NCBI RefSeq assembly: GCF_029168945.1
Contig: NC_083603.1
Coordinates: 36,925,396 to 36,989,395 of the forward strand
DNA from: Cannabis sativa
Lineage: Eukaryota > Streptophyta > Magnoliopsida > Rosales > Cannabaceae
Length of the DNA: 64,000 nt
Direction of reading: 5' to 3'
Both the position numbers and the translations under genes were made by a program. The notes below the pieces were generated by a model. That model made no database searches and was not told the DNA's origin. It saw nothing but the letters and a program-made list of their open reading frames with translations. Numbering within the stretch: the stretch's first letter is position 1; each line of letters starts with the position of its first letter. Shown piece after piece: positions 35,351 through 47,339 of the stretch.

Positions 35351-35800
35351 TCAAGATTCGGTGATCACCGTAAGCCCTTGCTCGGCTTTCGACACATCCG
35401 GACCTCCCGGGAATACGGAGGTGCTTGCTTCGGAACCGCTCATATAAAGGTTCCAATCGTGGGCCGCCACTACCATCTCGGCACAGGCGGCGAGGGCGGG
35501 TGCCACTGGAACTACCGGCACCGGAACCGGCAGGAGCACCCCGTGTCTCAACCTCTGAATCTCGAGGTCTTGTTCTTCGATCCTGGCTTGCATCTCCGCA
35601 AACCGCAACTCCCAGTTCGGGGCTCCCTGATCGGCTGGGGGAGCCTGGGCAGCCTGTGGCGGGTTCTCATCACCCCGACCACGAGCCCTGCCTCGGGGAC
35701 CTCTACCTCGGCCCCTAGCGGGTGGGGGAAACCGAGCTCCCTCTCCCTGATTCGACCCCACTGAGTTGCCTCGACTCACAGTAGTCCGCCCGGCGTCCAT
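35351..35800 (-). pseudogene. Tekay gag, N-terminal part
   Basis: It begins MDAGRTTVSRGNSVG and has an Arg/Gly-rich stretch (residues 28-45), then a short coiled coil (MQARIEEQDLEIQRLRHG). After about residue 115 the frame leaves the family pattern (the YERFR motif is in the -1 frame, 35193-35456) and it stops at 35351-35353. The breaks coincide with altered CAG/CCGG sites: CAAGCAC where CAGCAC is expected, CCGT for CCGGT, CAAGGG for CAGTGG, and CCGAAT for CCAGGAT. I judge these from family motifs and not from an alignment. ATG 35800 is a plausible true start. Confidence 0.75.
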
Positions 35801-36062
35801 CTAGCTAGAACCGCCCGCGAAACCAAGAGTTGGCATATCGGGTCGTATTCGGGCGAGCTTACTAATGCCGCTTAATTTGGAAATTAGAAATGAAACATGC
35901 GCCTATTCTACTATCGGGCTACTAACATGCTTCCTAACGGGCTTTTCTTTTTCATAACGAATAAAATAAACTACTAAAGCAATAAAGGCTTGCGAACCGT
36001 GAACCGAGCTAGCTGGCGATGATGATTGTACATGTCGTGACGATCTTCGGAAGACAACACAG
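35801..36062 (-). other. Tekay leader between primer site and gag
   Basis: About 260 bp of untranslated leader with no frame or repeat that I can name. Confidence 0.7.
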
Positions 36063-36076
36063 CGGCTACGATACCA
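36063..36076 (-). other. Primer-binding site of the full Tekay element
   Basis: The minus strand reads TGGTATCGTAGCCG, three bases from the 5' LTR. It matches the initiator-Met tRNA site (TGGTATCAGAGCC) with two mismatches. Confidence 0.8.
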
Positions 36077-36079
36077 AAT

Positions 36080-38356
36080 TGTAACACCCTAACTATCTTA
36101 GGCGTATTACGTGATTTTTAAACGTACTGTGCAGCTCGTTGCTAATCAACGAGGTTTATGGAAAAACGTGATTAATTAAAATTTTGCTTTTTAATTAAAC
36201 TTATAAACCATATTATAAAAAGTCTCGGGATCCCGATTTATAAAAATATTTACAAACGTTTTTACTGTTTAACTTTTACATCAAAATAAAGTCGTCTAAC
36301 GACATTTACAAAATCTCGGCCGTCTTGTCCGAGGATCGTACGCTCCGAGCCTAACCGCCCCGACATGTACAATCCCATAAGCTCGCTCACGGTCCATCAA
36401 GAATCGCCTTGCCTTTACCTACACATGCAAATAAAGCGTGAGTCGACGGACTCGGTAAGAAAAGCATAATAATATCATACATAACAACGATTGCCGTGTC
36501 CAACACGATGCGGAGTCCCGCTCTTGCCATGTCCAACATGGTGCGAGCACTCTTGCCATGTCCAACATGGTGCGAGTTTTGAACGTTCGGGGGACGGTAC
36601 TATTGACATGTAACAACGATCGGTCGAGCCGGTCATACTCATTCTTGGTCATACTCCGGCTGTACCGACGTGTTACTATATCCTCTGATCGGTCGAGCCG
36701 GTCATACTCATTCTTGGTCATACTCCGGCTGTCTCCGACGGGATACGTCAATAGCACGGAACCACCAACCAAGTGTCGGCTGATCGGTCAAACCGGTCAT
36801 ACTCATTCTTGGTCATACTCCGGCACATGTACCGACGTGACGGGGTTGGATGGTTCGAAGCCTAATACATATCTAATGTAATCTAACGGGCTTCCTACAT
36901 GCACGCTAAACATGTAATCTACATATGCATCTTTGTTATACTAATCTTACCGGATTCCGATTTCGGGTGTGCTTAGGTCAACTCCGGAACTGAAGCTGAA
37001 CGGCGGATTACTGGCTCCTAAATCATAAAAATCACAACGCTATAAGTGACACGCTAAATCACTTCCCGGGGACTAAAACTCGAAACTAAAAGTTTCCCTA
37101 TCGATAAAAAGCATGGCAATACCCCTAAAAACCCAAAAACGAGGAAAACTAGGGTTCGGAAAAATCCCCCATCCGGAAGTCCGGTTGCCCAACCGAATTA
37201 GGTTTTGAAAAATCGAACCCCCATCCGAATTCCGGATGCTCAACGAATTCCGGTTCCTCGCGAGCGACAACCAAAAATTCCCATAACTTGACCAATTCGA
37301 ACCCAAATGGTCCCAAACTTTCCAGACCTCCTACATAGGTCCCAAATGACCATTCCAAGGCCTCAAACCTACCCAGAAACCTCACAAGCAAAATTCACCA
37401 TTAAAGACCAAGCTTTGAGTTCAAGAACTCAAACTTGGTTAAACCCACTAACATACACCCTAGCCTAGTTAATTCTACTTAACTAAGCATATAATCACCT
37501 CAGAAAACATACAGAAACACCCAACAATATCACAGCAACATAATCACACATTTTCCTTCAAAAATCATACTTTTTCATAAACAAATTAAGAGCTTGAACA
37601 ATCCTAACTAACAAGCATCAAACAACTCAATCATCATCAAAATAATCATGCTTTGAACCCTAGAAAAATAACAAAACCACAGCAGCAACAATTAATCAAA
37701 ACTCATGCATGCATCATCATTTTACACATAGTTTTTCAAGAAATTAAAGGAGGAGAGACATGAACCAACCTAGCTTGAGATGAACCCTAAGAGATGATGA
37801 ACAACTAGCCAAAATCCAAGGAGAAAATCCCCTCCTTGCTGCTCAAGGTTTGGCCGAAAGAGAGAGAGAGAGTTGTGTGAGTGTGTGAGTTTTTGAAATT
37901 TCCTTTAAAATTGCCTAAGTGTTGAAATTTTAGAAAAAGGGAATATAACACATTTACTTCAGCCAAATAATCACATAAATAATCATTTATTTTCCAATTA
38001 ATAAATCATACAAAACAAAACACTAATGGGGCAAAAAGACCATTTTGCCCCTCCACCATAAAATCATGCAAAACATACTAAAGGGGTATTTTTGGGACAT
38101 TCTAAATTCCCGGCCATTCCCGACATTCCCAATGTCTAAACCCGTCCCCAAAATACTAACATACTAAGTTGTGATTTCTACTGAGCCAAACGCCGCGTTC
38201 CAAAATACCGGACACCGGAAATGCGAAATATAACAACTGCTGATAACATACTCATGCATATCTGAATTCCATAATAAATTATTTAAATAGCTATAAATAA
38301 TTTCTTGATTAACATAAATAACAGCTAATTTCCAAATTAACTAAGCGGGCTTTACA
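36080..38356 (-). repeat. 5' LTR of the full Tekay element
   Basis: It is 2277 bp, 20 bp shorter than its partner. Outside 36310-37270 it is almost identical to 28824-31120. Inside that stretch it differs at dozens of places, nearly all CAG, CTG or CCG/CCGG in the partner. It includes three hairpin repeat units (near 36490, 36530, 36555) and three CGGTCRARCCGGTCATACT units. Confidence 0.95.
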
Positions 38357-38619
38357 AGCAGAGTATAATCAAGATCTGAGCCCGAATCTCCTTCTTCTTC
38401 AAGCTTTGATCCTTCACAGTCTTCCAAACTATGATTGAGTTACTGCTTGCTGTGTGTGGGCACTTACTCTTTCACTAGGGTCACGAAAAAGATGAAGGGA
38501 AAAGAGAGAGAGGTATTTCGGCCAAGGATAGAAAGTGGGGAAGGCTCAGTTTTCTGAAGAGAGAAATTTCTGTCAGAAAGGCTTGTTGAAAACTTGTGAT
38601 TTGACTGAGCCATCACTTT

Positions 38620-38628
38620 CTATTTATA
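38620..38628 (-). promoter_or_regulatory. TATA box in A1 LTR
   Basis: TATAAATAG on the minus strand. The equivalent in A2 is 40823-40831. It is a likely core promoter in subfamily-A LTRs. Confidence 0.55.
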
Positions 38629-39834
38629 GGCAACTACTAGGTCTAGGTTTAGAATTATTTGGCATTAAAATAATGAAAATAATAATTTGAAAAATCATCA
38701 TTAAGTGGCCGGCCATATGGTGTTAATGGGCCTTACTTAATTTTGCAATTTTATCAAATTTTATCTATATTTTCTCAAAAACGCCAATTTTCCAATTCTA
38801 ACCTTTTAAATGCCAAAACTAATTATTTAATAACTAAAAAAGATTATTAAATAATATTGTCATTTAATTTAATTATTAATTAAACATATAAAGTCCATTA
38901 ATAAATAAATAAACCCAGAAAACTCTTTTCCTTACAATTTCACCCCTGTTTAGTGAAAATTCATAAAATTAGACATAGTCTAACTTTAGAATTATAATTG
39001 ATCAATCACGAATCAATTAATGAGTCTTACAAGCAGAATGTTCTCAACTAGAATGGGGACCATGGATCTATATGCTGAGCTTCCAATAAGCGAACCAAAT
39101 TTACCAAGTAAATTCCTACTTATTAATTCTTCGTTGAATCCACTCTTAGAACTTAGAATTGCACTCTCAGACTTATATAGAGCATATTGTATGTTTCACG
39201 ATACCAATATACTATCTCATTTAACCAATGTTATAATCTTATTGTGATTTAAAGATCCTCTATATAGATGATTTACATCGAGATGGGATTTCTTTACCGT
39301 TCTCACCCGTCAATGTATTTTGCCCCTTAAAACACTTAGCTACCTGTAAATGGTGTTTAGTGATCTAATAATTAGTCAGTTAAACAAGAGCTCATCCATT
39401 TACTTCTATTTGCTAAGCTCGAAGGGAATCATCACTTAACTTCTATACACCAGTAGAAGCTATAGATTCCATATTTATGTTCAGCACTCCCACTCAATCA
39501 TACTATAATGTTTCCAAAATATACGTATCACCCTGACCCAAAAGTAGGCTTAACTAATAAATCAAAGAACATGAATAGCACTCCTGAGTTAAGCCCAAGC
39601 ATATCAGGATTTAGATTCTTTTTAATCTTAAGATCAACACTGATATTGACTTGGAAAGATATGTATAACGGTAAGTTTGTAATATCTTAACTTAGTTGCA
39701 ATATCGGTCCAGTCCAATGTATACTCCATACCTTCGAAACTAGTATACTTTACTAATGTCCTGGAAAGAACATAACACTTACTCCAAGTGTAAGTACACA
39801 TCATCGCTGATTATTTAGGGCATAAAACCCAACA

Positions 39835-40380
39835 GTGTGCATTAGCAAGGAGTTCCCAGACCATAAAGTCCAGATTGGAACAAAGCTTACACCTGAGTTT
39901 CGAGCCAGGCTGATCGAATTCTTAATCAAACGCCATCACTGCTTTGCATGGTCCCATGAGGACATGACAGGTATTGATTCTAACATTATTGTTCACAAGT
40001 TGTAGGTTGACCCTGATTACCCACCGGTCAGGCAGTAAAGACGTAAATTTGCACCGGATCGCAACAAGGTGATAAATGAAGAGATACAAAAACTAATCGA
40101 CGTGGGATCAGTCAGAGAGGTTGACTATCCTGATTGGTTAGCAAACGTAGTAGTTGTGAAGAAGAAGAATGGAAAATGGAGGGTATGTATCGACTTTACT
40201 GATCTCAACAAGGCATGTCCGAAGGATTCATTTCCACTTCCTCACATTGATATGATGGTAGACGCAACAGCCGGACATGAATTGTTGAGTTTCATGGATG
40301 CCTTCTCTGGTTATAACGAAATCTTAATGCATCCCGATGATCAAGAAAAAACATCATTCATAACTGAGCAGGGGCCACAT
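39835..40380 (+). pseudogene. Tat1 reverse transcriptase, N-terminal part
   Basis: In one frame from 39835 the protein reads FPDHKVQIG and HHCFAWSHEDMTGID (the RT-upstream region of Tat elements), then KVINEEIQKLIDVG, GKWRVCIDFTDLNKACPKD, FPLPHID and GHELLSFMDAFSGYNEI. The CIDFTDLNKACPKD signature is Tat-type. Two stops interrupt: TAG (in HKL, stop, VDP) and TAA (in VRQ, stop, RRKF). After FITEQG about 14 codons normally present before ATYQRLVNQMF are missing, so a deletion lies just beside the A2 insertion. It continues at 45805. Upstream, the protease and most of gag are gone. Confidence 0.92.
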
Positions 40381-42290
40381 TGTTGGAAAAATATTTTACC
40401 AGGATCTTAGATCTACTCACAAGTATGTTGTTTAAACATCCTAAATATGAACTTTATAAACGATAAATTAAACACATATAAAGTTAAGAAAACCTTACAT
40501 TGATGCAGCGGAATTAATGTCTCCTTCCACTCAGATCTCTAACCCTTGTATCCTTTCTGTAGCAGAGTATAATCAAGATCTGAGCCCGAATGTCCTTCTT
40601 CTTCAAGTTTGATCCTTCACAGTCTTCCAATCTATGATTGAGTTACTGCTTGCTGTGTGTGGGCACTTACTCTTTCACTAGGGTCACGAAGAAGATGAAG
40701 GAGAAAAGAGAGAGGGTTTCGGCCAAGGTGTAGAAAGTGGGGAAGGCTCAGTTTTCTGAAGAGAGAAAATTTCTGTCAGAAAGGCTTATTCAAAGATGTA
40801 TATTTGACTGAGCCATCACTTTCTATTTATAGGCAACTACTAGGTTTAGGTTTAGAATTATTTGGCATTAAAATAATGAAAATATTAATTTGAAAAAGCT
40901 AATCTAAGTGGTCGGCCATGGTGTTGATTGGGCCTCACTTGATTTTGCAGTTTTATCAAATTTTATCTCTATTTTCTCAAAAACGCCAATTTTCCAATTC
41001 TAACCTTTTAAATGCCAAAACTAATTATTTAATAACTAAAATAGATTATTAAATAATATTGTCATTTAATTTAATTATTAATTAGACATAAAAAGTCTAT
41101 TAATAAATAAATAAACCAAGAAACTCTTTTCTTTACAATTTCGCCCCTGAATAGTGAAAATTCATAAAATTAGACATAGTCTAACTTTAGAATTATAATT
41201 GATCAATCACGAATCATTTAATGAGTCTTACAAGCAGAATGTTCTCAACTAGAATGGGGACCATGGATCTATATGCTGAGCTTCCAATAAGTGAACCAAA
41301 TTGACCAAGTAAATTCCTACTTATTAATTCTTCGTTGAATCCACTCTTAGAACTTAGAATTGCACTCTCAGACTTATATAGAGCATATTGTATGTTCCAC
41401 GATATCAATATACTATCTCATTTAACCATTGTTATAATCTTATTGTGATTTAAAGATCCTCTATATAGATGATCTACATCGAGATGGGATTTCTTTACCG
41501 TTCTCACCCCTCAATGTATTTTGCCCCTTAAAACACTTATCTACCTGTAAATGGTGTTTAGTGATCTAATAATTAGTCAGTTAAACAAGAGCTCATCCAT
41601 TTACTTCTATTTGCTAAGCTCGAAGGGAATCATCGCTTGACTTCTATACACCAGTAGAAGCTATAGATTCCATATTTATGTTCAGCACTCCCACTCAATC
41701 ATACTATCGTGTTCCCAAAATATACGTATCAACCTGACCCAAAAGTAGGCTTAACAAATAAATCAAAGAACATGAATAGCACTCCTGAGTTGAGCCCAAG
41801 CATATCAGGATTTAGATTCTTTTAATCTTAAGATCAACTACTGATATTGACTTGGAAAGATATGTATAACGGTAAGTTTGTAATATCTTAACTTAGTTGC
41901 AATATCGGTCCAGTCCAATGTATACTCCATACATTCGAAACTAGTATACTTTACTAATGTCCTGGAAAGAACATAACACTTAGTCCAAGTGTAAGTACAC
42001 ATCATCGCTGATTATCACATTAGTGTAAATCCAATAACACTGATGAAACAGGGACCAAAACTTTTGATTCATATGATCACAATCACATTCCACTGTGTTG
42101 ACGATACTGTAATTGTGAATAAACATATGATCTGGATTTAACTGATTTTGTGTGTATGAATGTAATAAACATATTAAACATATTAAACCATTAGCATGTA
42201 AAATTCATGCAAACATCAATCACTTCAAATTTCTTATATTGATAACTAATCAGATTGTAAAGAGTTTTATTTAGGGCATAAAACCCAACA
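40381..42290 (-). repeat. 3' LTR of Copia A2 (complete, 1910 bp)
   Basis: It has TGTTGG/CCAACA termini and is the reference copy of subfamily A, showing the empty sites of both Tekay insertions in A1. TATA box at 40823-40831 (minus). The open frames 41214-41408 and 42191-42424 are chance frames. Confidence 0.93.
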
Positions 42291-42305
42291 AACTCCCACT
42301 TGCAC
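42291..42305 (-). other. Polypurine tract of A2
   Basis: Minus-strand GTGCAAGTGGGAGTT, the same 15-mer as in A3, B1 and B2. Confidence 0.85.
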
Positions 42306-44020
42306 AAATATAAAGCAAACTGTGCAAATAGGTCAATCTGATATCTTGATCTTAGATCAAGTGTAGTATATTTGAATCCACCCAAACTTCTGGAAACTAG
42401 TTCATAAATACACTTATGAAACATCCTTTACTATATGCTTTACTCATCAAGGGATACTGAAATCTTTACTGTTTTAAAAGTACATCTGAATAAACAGAAG
42501 ACATATCTCTCATATTTTAAAATATGTAATTGAGATAATATAGTGTAGACTTTTCTTCAGTGATATAACTTTCTGGTATTTTCGAATAGACCAAGTTATA
42601 GTTCTTCTCTGGTAGAGCTTGAATTATTATACAATAATTCCTCCACCCCCAAAGTAAGCACCATCTTACAGAATTTCGAAATAAGATGGTGTGATACAAA
42701 GACAACTGATACACAGTTCCTTAATATCTGACATATAGATCACTTTCATAAATCTTTCTTGAATATCTTCTAATGTTCCCTATTTGATTACATCTCAGGT
42801 AGCTCCCACTCAATAGCAGATGTCTGGTTAAATAATACTTTTAACCTCTGATTGTTTAGAGAGTTACCTAGTTGTGACTTTTGTATTAGTCTGAAACTTT
42901 AAGTTAAGACTAAGTCATCAACATAGCAGACTAGTATTTTGAAGTGAAAAATACATGCCAGAGATAAAGTAATCAAAATTTTAAGATACCATAAAATTTT
43001 ATGAGGATTCAGAATTCTTGGTTCAAGTCATTTGAATGGACTGAACTAGAGTTCTTTATCTTATTCTCATAATTCTGATAAGCTATTCCTATCCATGTGA
43101 ATTGTTAGATTTGCTTTTCAGTAATGTTCTTAAGTACCTATCACAAGTATCAACCTAATGAAGATGGGTATAGAACTTTAAAATTCTCCCACTCAATTAA
43201 GGTAGTGTGAAACTTTAACAAAGAACTTTCAAAGGTATCAAACTTTTACTTACCACAGTAAAAACGAAATGGAACATACAATCAAGATCAAGAATTTATA
43301 TTGACAATAGCTGACTCATTATATTACTTCTATGTTTAAAGAAGATATGTGTTTCATAGGGAATTGTGGAATAGACTCCACCCCTAAGAATATACATATA
43401 GGGTACTATGGATAACCTCCACCCCTATGTATATAGAGATTATGATCCACCCCTAAAGGTTGTAAAGATCATGATTCTCTAAGTGTGATAGAGTTTATGT
43501 GGAGTTGAATACTATCCAGAGTTCATTAGATATGAAAGATCGTTGAACTGCATAGTTTTCTTAACTTTTCTCCACCCCTATCAGATCATAAGATCCTTTT
43601 ATTAAACAAATTCTTAATAATTGTATGAGAATGAACAATTATTGATAAACATAGAAATAATTTCTAGTGTTTATATAATATAACTCTATGAAGAGTTGAA
43701 AATATTATAGAATTTGCATCAATAATAAAAGCACTTACACATACAAACATACAAATATAATGTGGTAATAATTGATGAAGATAAATTAAATGAAGCTCAA
43801 TCTCATAATTTGCAATATATATTTTAAAATTAGAAACTTTATTAATAAAAAAATGTATTGCAACAATATGAGAGAAACAGGGATAAATATCCCTGACTAA
43901 AATTTGAAATCCAAATTGTCTTTAAACTGAAACAATTAATTCAAAAAAAAATTGAAGAGCTTCATCTTCATCTGGACGATTTCACCCTTGGTCCAGCTTT
44001 CTGATCCAACTCAATTGAGT
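42306..44020 (-). pseudogene. Decayed Copia pol in A2
   Basis: It has the same 1.7-kb layout as 570-2263. The RNase H-side relic reads PDICY, a stop (42810-42812), then VGA on the minus strand. That stop is at the same codon as in A3, B1 and B2. No other domain is legible. Confidence 0.65.
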
Positions 44021-44526
44021 TTAAGTAGCTTGGCCTATAAGAAGAAGAAAACAAATAAACAGAGTTAGTCCAGAATCATAAATCCAATTGGATAATAATT
44101 CACTAAAACTTTTAAAGTTTATAAATGGAAATTCCTTGTTTCTTTGCAAGAAGTTTAGGACACTGGGGTTTCCAATGACCTTTCTCATTGCAGTAGAAAC
44201 ACTTTCCTTTAAGTGCAGCATCACCAGAAGGAGCAGCCTTTTTCATGGCTTTTGTTCGCTTCTTGGTGTTCTTCCACTTCTTCTTCGATTTGGGCTTTGA
44301 AGCAGAGGCAACATTAGCTTCAGGTTTTATCGTCCCATTACCATTACTAGGATTATGAGGTTTACTCCCTTTCTTCTTGGGTCCTCCAATCAAATTTTCA
44401 TAAGTTTGAAGGTCATTGATTAATTCATGAAAGTCAATTTCCTTCTTATTCATGACATAATTTGATGTATATGGTAGAAATGCTGGAGTCAGGCTATTCA
44501 AGATAAGACTAACTTGAGTAGCACTG
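44021..44526 (-). pseudogene. Copia A2 gag, C-terminal part
   Basis: The best frame is 44112-44501: a helical Gag segment (LPYTSNYVMNKKEIDFHEL), a Lys-rich linker, then a CCHC knuckle near residues 103-116 (CFYCNEKGHWKPQC), ending at a stop after GISIYKL. It is closely similar to the A3 gag. The N-terminus is missing because the internal deletion joins gag codons (SATQVSLIL) straight to LTR sequence at about 44526. It is the same RNA-packaging protein, without its start and so not expressible alone. An adjacent minus frame (44021-44224) carries the downstream spacer that in A3 reads on in frame. Confidence 0.85.
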
Positions 44527-45804
44527 TGCCAAAACTAATTATTTAATAACTAAAATAGATTATTAAATAATATTGTCATTTAATTTAATTATTAATTAGA
44601 CATAAAAAGTCCATTAATAAATAAATAAACCTAGAAACTCTTTTCTTTACAATTTCACCCCTGAATAGTGAAAATTCATAAAATTAGACATAGTCTAACT
44701 TTGGAATTATAATTGATCAATCACGAATCAATTAATGAGTCTTACAAGCAGAATGTTCTCAACTAGAATGGGGACCATGGATCTATATGCTGAGCTTCCA
44801 ATAAGTGAACCAAATTTACCAAGTAAATTCCTACTTATTAATTCTTCGTTGAATCCACTCTTAGAACTTAGAATTGCACTCTCAGACTTATATAGAGCAT
44901 ATTGTATGTTCCACGATATCAATATACTATCTCATTTAACCATTGTTATAATCTTATTGTGATTTAAAGATCCTCTATATAGATGATCTACATCGAGATG
45001 GGATTTCTTTACCGTTCTCACCCCTCAATGTATTTTGCCCCTTAAAACACTTAGCTACCTGTAAATGGTGTTTAGTGATCTAATAATTAGTCAGTTAAAC
45101 AAGAGCTCATCCATTTACTTCTATTTGCTAAGCTCGAAGGGAATCATCACTTGGCTTCTATACACCAGTAGAAGCTATAGATTCCATATTTATGTTCAGC
45201 ACTCCCACTCAATCATACTATCATGTTCCCAAAATATACGTATCACCCTGACCCAAAAGTAGGCTTAACTAATAAATCAAAGAACATGAATAGCACTCCT
45301 GAGTTGAGCCCAAGCATATCAGGATTTAGATTCTTTTAATCTTAAGATCAACTACTGATATTGACTTGGAAAGATATGTATAACGGTAAGTTTGTAATAT
45401 CTTAACTTAGTTGCAATATCGGTCCAGTCCAATGTATACTCCATACATTCGAAACTAGTATACTTTACTAATGTCCTGGAAAGAACATAACACTTACTCC
45501 AAGTGTAAGTACACATCATCGCTGATTATCACATTAGTGTAAATCCAATAACACTGATGAAACAGGGACCAAAACTTTTGATTCATATGATCACAATCAC
45601 ATTCCACTGTGTTGACGATACTGTAATTGTGAATAAACATATGATCTGGATTTAACTGATTTTGTGTGTATGAATGTAATAAACATATTAAACATATTAA
45701 ACCATTAGCATGTAAAATTCATGCAAACATCAATCACTTCAAATTTCTTATATTGATAACTAATCAGATTGTAAAGAGTTTTATTTAGGGCATAAAACCC
45801 AACA
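44527..45804 (-). repeat. 5' LTR of Copia A2, truncated to 1278 bp
   Basis: It matches 41013-42290 base for base in length. The promoter-distal 632 bp, with TATA box and R/U5, are deleted. Confidence 0.92.
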
Positions 45805-46825
45805 CACGTACCAAAGGCTGGTCAATCAAATGTTTGCCAACATGCTTGGAAAGACAATGGAAGTTTACATTGACGACATGCTTGTCAAATCTTTAGCCGC
45901 AGAGAATCACCTCGATCACCTCAAGCAAGCATTCCAGTTATTAGAAAAATACAATATGAAACTTAATCCTACTAAATGCTCTTTTGGTGTCTCTTCAGGA
46001 AAATTCTTAGGTTACCTCGTCACAAAAAGAGGGATCGAAGCAAATCCAGACCAGATAAGATCAATCCAAAACATACAATCTCCAAAGTCAATCAAAGATA
46101 TTCAACGTCTCAACGGAAGGAAAGCCGCGCTCAGCCGTTTCATTTCAAAGTCATCCGACCGCTGCCACTTATTCTTTTCAACTCTTAGAAAGACCAAAGA
46201 CTTTGTGTGGACGGAGGAATGCGAAGAAGCGCTAAGACAACTCAAGAGCTATCTCAGCTCCCCTCCATTCCTAGCAAAGCCTAAGGATGGAGAAACGTTG
46301 TACGTGTATCTGGCAGTTTCAGAAGCAGCGGTCAGCGCTGCACTAGTTCGAGAAGATGAAGGAAAGCTACAACCGATTTACTATGTTTCAAAGACATTGC
46401 TAGATGCTGAAACAAGATACACTCTGCTGAAGAAATTGGCCTTAGCGCTTGTCACAGCAGGACGAAAGCTCAGGCCCTATTTCCAGTGTCATCGTATAGT
46501 GGTTCTAACCCAATACCCACTCCGTAGCATTTTACACAAACCGGAACTTTCTGGACGCATGACCAAATGGGCTGTTGAGCTCAGTGAATACAACATAACA
46601 TATCAACCGAGGACATCCATCAAGTCAAGGGTATCGGCAGATTTTATTGCTGACTTTTCTTGTGTTGGACATGTACAAGGTGAAAAGGAATTATTATGCT
46701 TAAACGAGCAAACCAACTCGACATGGATGCTAGCAGTAGATGGATCAGGCAATAGTAAGGGGAGTGGCCTAGGAATCGTCCTTACCTCCCCTCAAGGAGA
46801 TGTTATTCAGCGGGCGATCAGATAA
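45805..46825 (+). pseudogene. Tat1 RT C-terminus, RNase H and second (archaeal-like) RNase H
   Basis: It resumes Tat1 pol at TYQRLVNQMF. The main frame starts at 45830: RT catalytic YIDDMLVKS at residues 13-21, the RT thumb (KCSFGVSSGKFLGYLVT), then a first RNase H-like domain (TLYVYLAVSE, KTLLDAETRY, RKLRPYFQ). The usual first Asp context of this domain is altered, as is common in Tat. After VSADFIADF a second RNase H opens with WMLAVDGSGNSKGSGLGI, the acquired aRH domain of Tat elements. It stops at TAA 46823-46825 and continues decayed to DFKLSNNEAEYEALI. The deletion junction to integrase follows. Confidence 0.92.
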
Positions 46826-47164
46826 GACTTCAAACTTTCCAACAATGAGGCTGAATACGAGGCGTTGATCACTGCGCTAGATCTAAAATCTACAATGATC
46901 GGAATAGCAGCATACCAGCAAAAGGTGGCCCAACATTTCCATAAGAACATTAGGGTCCGACAATTCAAGGAAGGAGAATGGGTACTACGACGAGTGTTCC
47001 AAAACACAAAGGAAGAAGGAGCAGGCAAGTTAGGACCCTATTGGGAGGGGCCTTACCAAATTACAAAGATAGTTGGCCAAGGAGCATACAAACTCCGAGC
47101 AGCAGATGGAAGAAACATAAGAAATAGCTGGAATGCCATACACCTTAAGAAATACCATTTCTAA
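46826..47164 (+). pseudogene. Tat1 aRH end fused to integrase C-terminus
   Basis: After NNEAEYEALITALDLKS the frame passes into MIGIAAYQQKVAQHFHKNIRV and then WVLRRVF, GPYWEGPYQITKIV and NSWNAIHLKKYHF. That is the end of a Tat integrase, with the GPY/F motif at GPYWEGPY. The HHCC finger and the whole DDE core are missing, so a deletion of a kilobase or more joins aRH to the integrase tail. The stop at 47162-47164 is the natural pol end. The element cannot integrate by its own enzyme. Confidence 0.88.
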
Positions 47165-47339
47165 TCACATGCATGGCAAAACAATACCCCCCTTGTACAC
47201 TTTCATTTTACATAGTGGATTTCCGCATGCTCCGCCCGTGGTTTTTTCTAGAAAGGGTTTCCACGTAAATACCTGTGTCAATTATTTTAAGTTTTTGTTA
47301 TATTTTGGAGCTCAAAAACGTAAAGTAAAAGTAATAACA

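Larger units (their letters stand above)
28824..38356 (-). mobile_element. Full-length Tekay-type chromovirus
   Basis: It is 9533 bp with perfect AGCAG duplications (28819-28823 and 38357-38361); the unbroken target is at about 40560-40564 in A2. On the minus strand: 5' LTR (38356-36080), primer site, gag, protease, RT, RNase H, integrase, chromodomain, polypurine tract, 3' LTR (31120-28824). The two LTRs are nearly identical over long stretches, which suggests recent insertion. Differences cluster in 36310-37270. Coding breaks are few. Confidence 0.96.
26318..39834 (-). mobile_element. Copia element A1: 5' LTR only, minus strand, split twice
   Basis: On the minus strand the LTR runs from 39834 to 26326 and is followed by AC and TGGTAT, the first six bases of an iMet primer site (26318-26323). 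The rest of the element is missing. LTR pieces are 38362-39834, 28742-28823 and 26326-26428; the uninterrupted sequence is seen in A2 (40381-42290). About 250 bp near the LTR start are deleted (junction near 39814). Two Tekay insertions account for the gaps. Its outer end (39834) abuts Tat1 RT. Confidence 0.85.
40381..45804 (-). mobile_element. Copia element A2, internally deleted
   Basis: It is on the minus strand: truncated 5' LTR (45804-44527), gag (44526-44021), decayed pol, polypurine tract, complete 3' LTR (42290-40381). Flanks are CACAT (40376-40380) and CACGT (45805-45809), one mismatch that fits CpG decay. A single deletion removed the 3' third of the 5' LTR, the primer site, the leader and the gag start. 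It is inserted in the Tat1 RT gene. Confidence 0.92.

Noticed and set aside
34650..35764. Plus-strand frames of 97-128 codons opposite Tekay gag
   Set aside because: GC-rich antisense shadows of gag with no domain pattern.
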